Shown here: piece by piece, positions 6,134-10,720 of the stretch
How positions within the stretch are numbered: position 1 is the stretch's first letter
How the letters are laid out: each line of letters starts with the position of its first letter
DNA from: Gemmatimonadota bacterium
GTDB taxonomy: Bacteria; Gemmatimonadota; Gemmatimonadetes; Longimicrobiales; Longimicrobiaceae
Reading direction: 5' to 3'
Assembly (NCBI GenBank): GCA_019348265.1
Contig: JAHWJV010000075.1
Span: 1-10,720, forward strand
DNA length: 10,720 nt
The notes under the pieces: model-generated
Database searches by the model: none
Seen by the model: only the letters and a program-made list of their open reading frames with translations
What the model was told of the DNA's origin: nothing
Program-made: the position numbers and the translations under genes

Positions 6134-7417
6134 TCAGCGGGGAATCCCGGAGGGCAGTGTCAGCGTGAAGGTGCTGCCGGAGCCGGGCACGCTTTCCGCC
6201 ACCAGCTCACCGGCCATGCCGCGCGCCAGATCGCGGCTGATCGCAAGCCCTAAGCCCGTTCCCTCTGCCGTGCGCGTGAGGTCGGAGCGCACCTGGACGA
6301 AGGGTTCGAAGATCTCTTCCAGCTTGTCCGTCGGGATCCCGATCCCGGAGTCGCTCACCCGGAAGAGCACCGCGTCGCCGGAGATCCCGCACCAGAGGCT
6401 CACCCGTCCGCCGCGCTCCGTGAACTTGATGGCGTTGGAAAGCAGGTTCGCCAGGATCTGGAGCAGCTTCTCGGCATCGGCTCGGACGGTCACGTCCTCC
6501 TCGCAGGGCGTGACCTCGAGGAGCAGCCCCTTCGCCTTGGCCTGGGGAGTGACGAGGGATTCCGAGGAGGCGACCACCTCGCGCGCGGGTACGTTCTCGA
6601 GGTGGAAGTGGACCGCGCCGGTCTCCAGCTTGGCGTAGTTGAGCACCTCGTTGATCAGCCCGAGCAGGTGACGCTGGCTCGCCTGGATGCGCAACAGGTC
6701 CGCGTGCTGCTCCGCCGTGACGGGACCGCGTAGCCCCATCTCCATGAGCTCCGCATAGCCGCCGATCGCGTTGAGCGGCGTACGCAGCTCGTGGCTCATC
6801 GTGGCCAGGAACTGCCCCTTCACCCGGTTCGCCTCTTCCGCCGCGAGGGTGCGCTCCGCGAGGCGTTCCGCGCTCCAGCGCAGCTCCCGGGTCTGCGCCT
6901 CCAGCTGTGTGGTTTGCGCTTCCATGTCGCGCGCCCGGTCAGCCAGGCTCTCCGCCAGCGCCCGAGCCTCCTCGCCGCGGCTCCGCAGCGCGAGCGACAG
7001 GCCCCGCACACGAAGCAGGATCGCCACCCGCGCGCGGAGCTCCGGCTTCTCGATCGGGGTGATGATCAGCTCGTCGACGCTCTGCCACACGTGCCGCGTG
7101 ATCATCTTCACGCCGGGCCGGGAGGTCACCATCAGGACGGGGAGAAAGGTCGGGTGCTCCCGCGCTTTGCGCTGCTTGACCAGCTCCCACAGACGGTCCA
7201 GCGCGCGGCCGTCCAGGATGCAGAGATCGAAGTCCTGCTCCAGTGCCTCGTCCGAATCCGCCAGGAGCAGCTCGTGGTCGCGCGAGAGCTCCTCTGCGAG
7301 CAAAGCTCCGTTCTCCCGCTGATCCATCAACAGAAGGATACGGCTCGACCTGGCTCCCGGTGGGCTCCCGTTTTCCGGAGGCGCCGTGGGAAGACGCGCG
7401 GTCGGCGCGGAGCTCAC
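6134..7417 (-). CDS. Histidine kinase with N-terminal degenerate receiver domain
   Basis: A 427-residue cytoplasmic protein with no membrane segment. The GTG start at 7417 overlaps the stop of the KaiC-like gene by 4 bp (GTGA), so translation is coupled; frames further upstream are shadow sequence. A receiver-like domain spans about 25-138. The expected phospho-Asp is present (D69 in FDLCILDG), and so are an acidic D32 and T98. However, the normally invariant Lys of the KP motif is replaced by Thr120 (ITP), so switching may be altered. A coiled coil follows (about 145-200). The HisKA domain has the H-box MSHELRTPLNAI with His209. HATPase_c contains N-box LLSNAIKFT (325-333), G1 box DSGIGIP (356-362), and G2 GTGLGLAI (386-393). 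It should autophosphorylate His209 using ATP. With no sensor domain of its own, input probably comes from the neighbouring KaiC-like protein or through the receiver (inference). The cognate response regulator is not in the window. Confidence 0.93.
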   Translation of the reverse strand: MSSAPTARLPTAPPENGSPPGARSSRILLLMDQRENGALLAEELSRDHELLLADSDEALEQDFDLCILDGRALDRLWELVKQRKAREHPTFLPVLMVTSRPGVKMITRHVWQSVDELIITPIEKPELRARVAILLRVRGLSLALRSRGEEARALAESLADRARDMEAQTTQLEAQTRELRWSAERLAERTLAAEEANRVKGQFLATMSHELRTPLNAIGGYAELMEMGLRGPVTAEQHADLLRIQASQRHLLGLINEVLNYAKLETGAVHFHLENVPAREVVASSESLVTPQAKAKGLLLEVTPCEEDVTVRADAEKLLQILANLLSNAIKFTERGGRVSLWCGISGDAVLFRVSDSGIGIPTDKLEEIFEPFVQVRSDLTRTAEGTGLGLAISRDLARGMAGELVAESVPGSGSTFTLTLPSGIPR

Positions 7418-8889
7418 GCGGCGCCCCCGCCCATGTCGCCGCGCAGCGGCCGCGGCGTTCCCGTCAGCAGGCCGCGAAGACCGGACAGCGGCTCGCCGAC
7501 GATGACTCCGTCGCAGGTGATCTCGATCTGCCGAATGGTCTTCGCGAAGTCGCCCAGGCGCTTCTTCAGCACGCCGATGGACTTCCGCAGCTCGCCGTTG
7601 ATCTCCAGGTAGCGCAAGAAGACGAGGTTGTCGCAGAGATAGCTGATCCCTACCTCCGTCGCCTTGAAGTCCCCGGTGATCCCCGCCACCTCGTTCATAA
7701 GCAGCACCGTCGCGCCCATGTTCTTCAGGTAGCGGCCGAGCGCGTGGAGATGGGTCACCAGATCGTCCCCCGCGAGCGTGAGCTCGTACCCCGCGATCCC
7801 GTCGATCATCACGATCCGGGCGTCGTGCTCCTCGACCTCCCTCCGCACCATCAACGCGAACTCCCCAGGGGAGAACCGCAGCGGTTCGACTTCCACCACG
7901 GACAACGTGCCACTCGTCATCATCTCCCGGACCGGCAAGCCGATCCCGTCGCAGCGGTGCATCAGCGTGTCGATCTGCTCCTCGAACGCATACACCACCG
8001 AGCGCTGCCCGCGGCGCGCGGCCTCGGCCATGAACTGGATCCCCACCGTGGTCTTGCCCACGCCGCTGGGGCCGCTCAGGATCGTGATCGTTCCCCGCTC
8101 GATTCCCCCACCCAGCATCTCGTCGAGCTCCGGTATCCCGGACGGGATCAGCTCCGGCGAAAACGCCCGCTCGTGCGCCCCCGGGACCAGCCGCGGATAC
8201 ACCTCCATTCCGCGGTTCGTCAGGCGCATCGAGTGGAAACCGCCCTCGAAGTCCGACCCACGTAACTTGCTGATGCTGAGCGTCCGGCGCAGCACGCCGT
8301 GTGTCGGCGAGACATCCAGGTCGATGATCCCGTCGCACATGAAGCGCAGGTCGTCGTCCGGGACGCTGTCGGTCGGCTCCGAGCTCATCAGCACCGTGGC
8401 GCCGTGCTCGACCAGGTACCGCACGAAGGAGAGTGCCTGCTTGCGGAACTGGAAGGCATCCGACGCCAGGTAGCGCAGCGTGGTGACCGCGTCCACGAAA
8501 ACGCGCTGCGGGCGTAGCCGCTCGATGGTCTCCAGGATCCGCCGCGTGGTCGGGTCCCGCTCCACGTCCGCCAGGGAGAAGATGTCGTAGCTCTGGTTCT
8601 GCGCGAAGAAGTCGCGCGTGGGGCTCAGATCGAGAAACTCGATCCCCGTGAGATCCAGACCCTGCGCGGCCGCGTCCTCCCGGAGCTGAGGCTCGGCGGA
8701 TTCCAGGGTGATCAGCAACGCCTTCTCGCCGCTGGCGACGCCGCTCAGCAGGAAGTGCAGCCCCAGCGTCGTCTTCCCGGTGCCGGGCCCGCCGCGGACC
8801 AGGTACGCCCGCTCCGGGATCAACCCGCCGTGCAGTACCTCGTCTAGTCCGGGCAGCCCCGTCGGGCGCCGCGAGTTGCCGGTTTCCAC
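7414..8889 (-). CDS. KaiC-like two-domain RecA-fold ATPase
   Basis: A 491-residue protein with tandem RecA/KaiC domains. The GTG at 8889 is chosen because the family signature TGLPGLDEVLHGGL starts 9 residues later and GGAG lies about 8 nt upstream; the frame is open for 124 more codons that look non-coding. Domain 1 (about 8-235) has Walker A GGPGTGKT (33-40). At its catalytic-glutamate site it has only one Glu, followed by Ser (E63-S64). Domain 2 (about 246-485) has Walker A GPSGVGKT (273-280), the double glutamate E303-E304, and Walker B-like RIVMID (358-363). By alignment from memory, S416-Y417 in GISYLCDN fall at the S431-T432 autophosphorylation sites of cyanobacterial KaiC. No kaiA or kaiB is present, so this is a KaiC homologue and not evidence for a clock. 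It heads a leftward operon with the histidine kinase. Confidence 0.93.
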   Translation of the reverse strand: METGNSRRPTGLPGLDEVLHGGLIPERAYLVRGGPGTGKTTLGLHFLLSGVASGEKALLITLESAEPQLREDAAAQGLDLTGIEFLDLSPTRDFFAQNQSYDIFSLADVERDPTTRRILETIERLRPQRVFVDAVTTLRYLASDAFQFRKQALSFVRYLVEHGATVLMSSEPTDSVPDDDLRFMCDGIIDLDVSPTHGVLRRTLSISKLRGSDFEGGFHSMRLTNRGMEVYPRLVPGAHERAFSPELIPSGIPELDEMLGGGIERGTITILSGPSGVGKTTVGIQFMAEAARRGQRSVVYAFEEQIDTLMHRCDGIGLPVREMMTSGTLSVVEVEPLRFSPGEFALMVRREVEEHDARIVMIDGIAGYELTLAGDDLVTHLHALGRYLKNMGATVLLMNEVAGITGDFKATEVGISYLCDNLVFLRYLEINGELRKSIGVLKKRLGDFAKTIRQIEITCDGVIVGEPLSGLRGLLTGTPRPLRGDMGGGAA

Positions 8890-9076
8890 GTAGCCGTCTC
8901 CGTCCGGAATGGGGTGGGTGAACTGCTTCGGGCCGGACCTAATGCAAACGCCTCGCCAGCCGCGCGTTGGCCGGGGCGCGCCACCGACACGAGCACGATC
9001 GCGTCGGCCACGCCCGCCCGCTACATTCGACGACAGCGCCCTTCGCGAAAAGGCCGAACCTCTCCTCAGGATGCCC
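8890..9076. promoter_or_regulatory. Divergent promoter region between kaiC-like and PHP genes
   Basis: This 187-bp spacer must hold promoters for both the leftward kaiC-like operon and the rightward PHP gene. I find no convincing -35/-10 pair. Both open frames crossing it look like extensions of the true genes without domain content. Confidence 0.4.
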
Positions 9077-10399
9077 ATGCCGAAAAAGCCGCTCTTCTCG
9101 CCAAGTTGGCTGGGTGTGCTCGTCATTCTGCTGCTTCTTTCTGGCGCCCGGCTCGCCGCGCAGCAGCCCACCGCGCCGCGGTGGTGGAAGGGGAATCTCC
9201 ATACCCACTCCCTCTGGAGCGACGGCGACGAGTTCCCGGAGATGATCGCGGAGTGGTACAAGCGGAACGGCTACAATTTCCTCGCCTTCACCGAGCACAA
9301 CGCGATCGCATCCGGCAGCCAGTGGGTGGCGCTCCGGGCCGCGACCGATACGGCTGCGACCAGGGCGCGGCAGCAGGCACGAAGCTCCATCGCGGCGCTG
9401 CCCGCGTATCTCGCCCGCTTCGGGAGCAGCTGGGTCGAGCAGCGGCGGCGGCCGGACGGCGAGTTCGTGCGGCTCAAGCCGTTCAGCGAGTTCCGCACGC
9501 TCTTCGATGAGCCCGGGCGCTTCCTGCTGATCAACGGCGAGGAGATCACCAACGACTCCGTGATCCACATCAACGCCATACATCTGCAGCGGCTGATCGA
9601 GCCGCAGCCGGGGCCGTCGGTGCTCGAGATCATCCAGAAGAACGTCGATGCGGTGCTGGCGCAGCGTCGCGAGACGGGGCAGCCGATGTTCCCTTTCATC
9701 AACCATCCCAACTTCCGCTGGGCCATCACGGCGGAGGAGATCAGCCGCGTTCGTGGCGTGAGCTTCTTCGAGGTCTACAACGGACACCTGGACGTGAACA
9801 ACGAGGGGGACGCGCAGCGCGCCGGGACGGAGAGGATGTGGGACATCATCCTGACGCTCTGGCACGCGGCGGGGCGGCGCGAGCCGATCTTCGGCCTCGG
9901 CACCGACGACGCGCACCACTACCGCCCGGAGAGCTCCAAGGTAGCCCGGCCGGGGCGCGGCTGGATCGTGGTCCGCGCGGCTCACCTGACGCCGGAATCG
10001 CTCGTCACTGCGATCGAGGCGGGGGAATTCTACAGCTCTACCGGGGTGGTGCTGCGCGACGTGCGCCGAGATGAGCAGAAGATCACGGTGGAGATCGAGC
10101 CCGAGGCGGGCGTCAGCTTCGTGACGCAGTTCATCGGGACGCGGAAGGGCTACGACGCGGCTGGAACGCCAGTGATCGACGCCGAGGGGAAGCCCGTCCG
10201 CACGACCCGACGGTACGAGGACGAGATCGGCGAGGTGCTGCAGGAGGTTCGCGGCACGAGCGCGAGCTACACCTTCCGCGGGGACGAGGTGTACGTGCGC
10301 GCCAAGGTCGTCTCGTCGAAGCCCAAGCAGGACCCTACGAGTGACGCGGCACTCGGCTTCGAGCGGGCCTGGACGCAGCCGTTTCTCGGCGCGCCCTGA
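9077..10399 (+). CDS. Exported PHP-domain metal-dependent hydrolase
   Basis: A 440-residue protein. ATG 9077 has AGG 6 nt upstream, whereas ATG 9071 touches that AGG; the longer open frame has no domain content. Residues 1-28 are a signal peptide (KK, then LGVLVILLLLSG, then LAAQ). The PHP motifs follow. They are NLHTHSLWSDG (40-50; H42, H44, D49), FTEHN (71-75; H74), INGEEI (152-157; E155/E156), INHPN (208-212; H210) and GTDDAHHY (275-282; D277/D278, H280). These are the residues that bind a two- or three-metal centre in PHP phosphoesterases. A C-terminal beta-rich part (about 320-440) ends with YVRAKVVSSK and RAWTQPF, seen in other exported PHP proteins. Phosphoester hydrolysis in the periplasm or outside the cell is likely; the substrate is unknown. 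The gene is divergent from the kaiC-like operon. Confidence 0.9.
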   Translation: MPKKPLFSPSWLGVLVILLLLSGARLAAQQPTAPRWWKGNLHTHSLWSDGDEFPEMIAEWYKRNGYNFLAFTEHNAIASGSQWVALRAATDTAATRARQQARSSIAALPAYLARFGSSWVEQRRRPDGEFVRLKPFSEFRTLFDEPGRFLLINGEEITNDSVIHINAIHLQRLIEPQPGPSVLEIIQKNVDAVLAQRRETGQPMFPFINHPNFRWAITAEEISRVRGVSFFEVYNGHLDVNNEGDAQRAGTERMWDIILTLWHAAGRREPIFGLGTDDAHHYRPESSKVARPGRGWIVVRAAHLTPESLVTAIEAGEFYSSTGVVLRDVRRDEQKITVEIEPEAGVSFVTQFIGTRKGYDAAGTPVIDAEGKPVRTTRRYEDEIGEVLQEVRGTSASYTFRGDEVYVRAKVVSSKPKQDPTSDAALGFERAWTQPFLGAP

Positions 10400-10421
10400 C
10401 CCGCTCGTGGTGCCGCGAGCT

Positions 10422-10482
10422 GGCCCTCACCCGGCGCGCTGAGACGCGCCACCCTCCCCCATGAATGGGGGAGGGGCTTCAG
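10422..10482 (+). repeat. Palindromic dispersed-type repeat, left copy
   Basis: The copy starts with GGCCCTCACCCGG, followed by a hairpin GGCGCG/CGCGCC (10433-10450). A second hairpin, CCCTCCCCCAT/ATGGGGGAGGG (10452-10475), comes next, and the copy ends GGCTTCAG. A matching copy lies inverted at 10564-10625. It begins 22 bp after the PHP gene stop, and the second hairpin could also slow or end transcription, though no T-run follows. Confidence 0.8.
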
Positions 10483-10563
10483 ATCGGCTCCAAAGCGGTT
10501 TCGCGTTCACATCCCGCATCCAGAAGTGCTGCCGTAAGTCGCCGAAGTCGCATCCCGCTGGAA

Positions 10564-10625
10564 CTGAAGCCTTTCTCCCAGACATGGGAGAGGGTGGCGA
10601 GCCCAAAGCGAGCCGGGTGAGGGCC
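10564..10625 (-). repeat. Palindromic dispersed-type repeat, right inverted copy
   Basis: Read on the minus strand, this copy also starts GGCCCTCACCCGG. It continues with a diverged first hairpin and the invariant GCCACCCTC, then CTCCCA/TGGGAG, and ends GGCTTCAG. Alignment with the left copy runs end to end at about 61-62 bp with scattered differences. The two copies enclose 81 bp (10483-10563) with no recognised content. The layout resembles a REP doublet or a small MITE-like element; no transposase is nearby. Confidence 0.78.
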
Positions 10626-10720
10626 CGCGCTGGCGCTCGCCCTCTCGTGACCTGCGGATAAGATAGGGGAAGCCTGTACCCACGACCGGTCTCCGGCTTG
10701 CCGACTACACCGTGGTCCCC
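10626..10720. other. Unassigned right edge
   Basis: No complete gene or start codon with context is visible. A small hairpin, GAGGGC (10619-10624) with GCCCTC (10639-10644), enclosing GCGC/GCGC, overlaps the end of the right repeat copy. The last 60 bases may be the start of another gene or repeat cut by the window. Confidence 0.4.

Noticed and set aside
7418..8338. N-terminal 307-codon extension of the kinase frame
   Set aside because: It lies entirely over the KaiC-like gene, and the translation is Arg/Gly/Asp-rich with no domain. The GTG at 7417 overlapping the kaiC stop explains the start.
7414..8889. Circadian clock system
   Set aside because: Only a KaiC homologue is present; there is no kaiA or kaiB, and the phosphorylation site is altered.
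8890..9261. Longer N-terminus for the KaiC-like protein
   Set aside because: The extra 124 codons run into the divergent PHP gene and carry no recognisable sequence; the family core starts just after GTG 8889.
1..10720. CRISPR array, tRNA, rRNA, integrase or insertion sequence
   Set aside because: No regularly spaced direct repeats, cloverleaf or T-loop signature, or transposase/integrase frame was seen.

Overview
The window is about 10.7 kb of GC-rich, densely coded bacterial chromosome. GTG and TTG starts are common. A TonB-dependent receptor implies an outer membrane, and a Tat-type lipid-free export signal is also present. The gene content, composition and palindromic GGCCCTCACCCGG-type repeats would suit a Gemmatimonadota (Longimicrobium-like) soil bacterium. 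That assignment is an inference, because no rRNA or other marker gene is present.

Layout, left to right. Positions 1-767 (minus) hold an ArsR-family repressor followed by an AHSA1/SRPBCC protein that runs off the left edge. Their promoter carries a TTGACA -35 box and two abutting copies of the palindrome TTAAC-N6-GTTAA, so the pair is very probably autoregulated. Positions 840-1811 (minus) encode a Tat-exported sugar phosphate isomerase/epimerase-like TIM barrel. A 342-bp divergent spacer (1812-2153) contains a terminator-like hairpin on the minus strand. Positions 2154-4316 (plus) encode a TonB-dependent outer-membrane receptor. After a spacer with a 23-bp perfect palindrome comes a short membrane-anchored or exported histidine-rich protein (4478-5083, plus), possibly metal binding.

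The block 5085-8889 is transcribed leftward. Its order of transcription is a two-domain KaiC-like ATPase, a histidine kinase with an N-terminal degenerate receiver domain (4-bp stop/start overlap with kaiC), a GNAT acetyltransferase 33 bp later, and an SRPBCC-fold protein. KaiC-like ATPase plus kinase is the clearest functional unit: a KaiC-family ATPase probably coupled to phosphorelay signalling, without kaiA or kaiB in view. Divergent from it, 9077-10399 (plus) encodes an exported PHP-domain metallohydrolase. The right edge (10400-10720) is non-coding and carries an inverted pair of about 61-bp imperfect copies of one palindromic repeat.

Nothing here is a demonstrably new system. The items most worth a second look are the KaiC-kinase pair with its asymmetric active sites, the histidine-rich protein next to the TonB receptor, the tandem ArsR operators, and the unexplained terminator and palindromes in the spacers.
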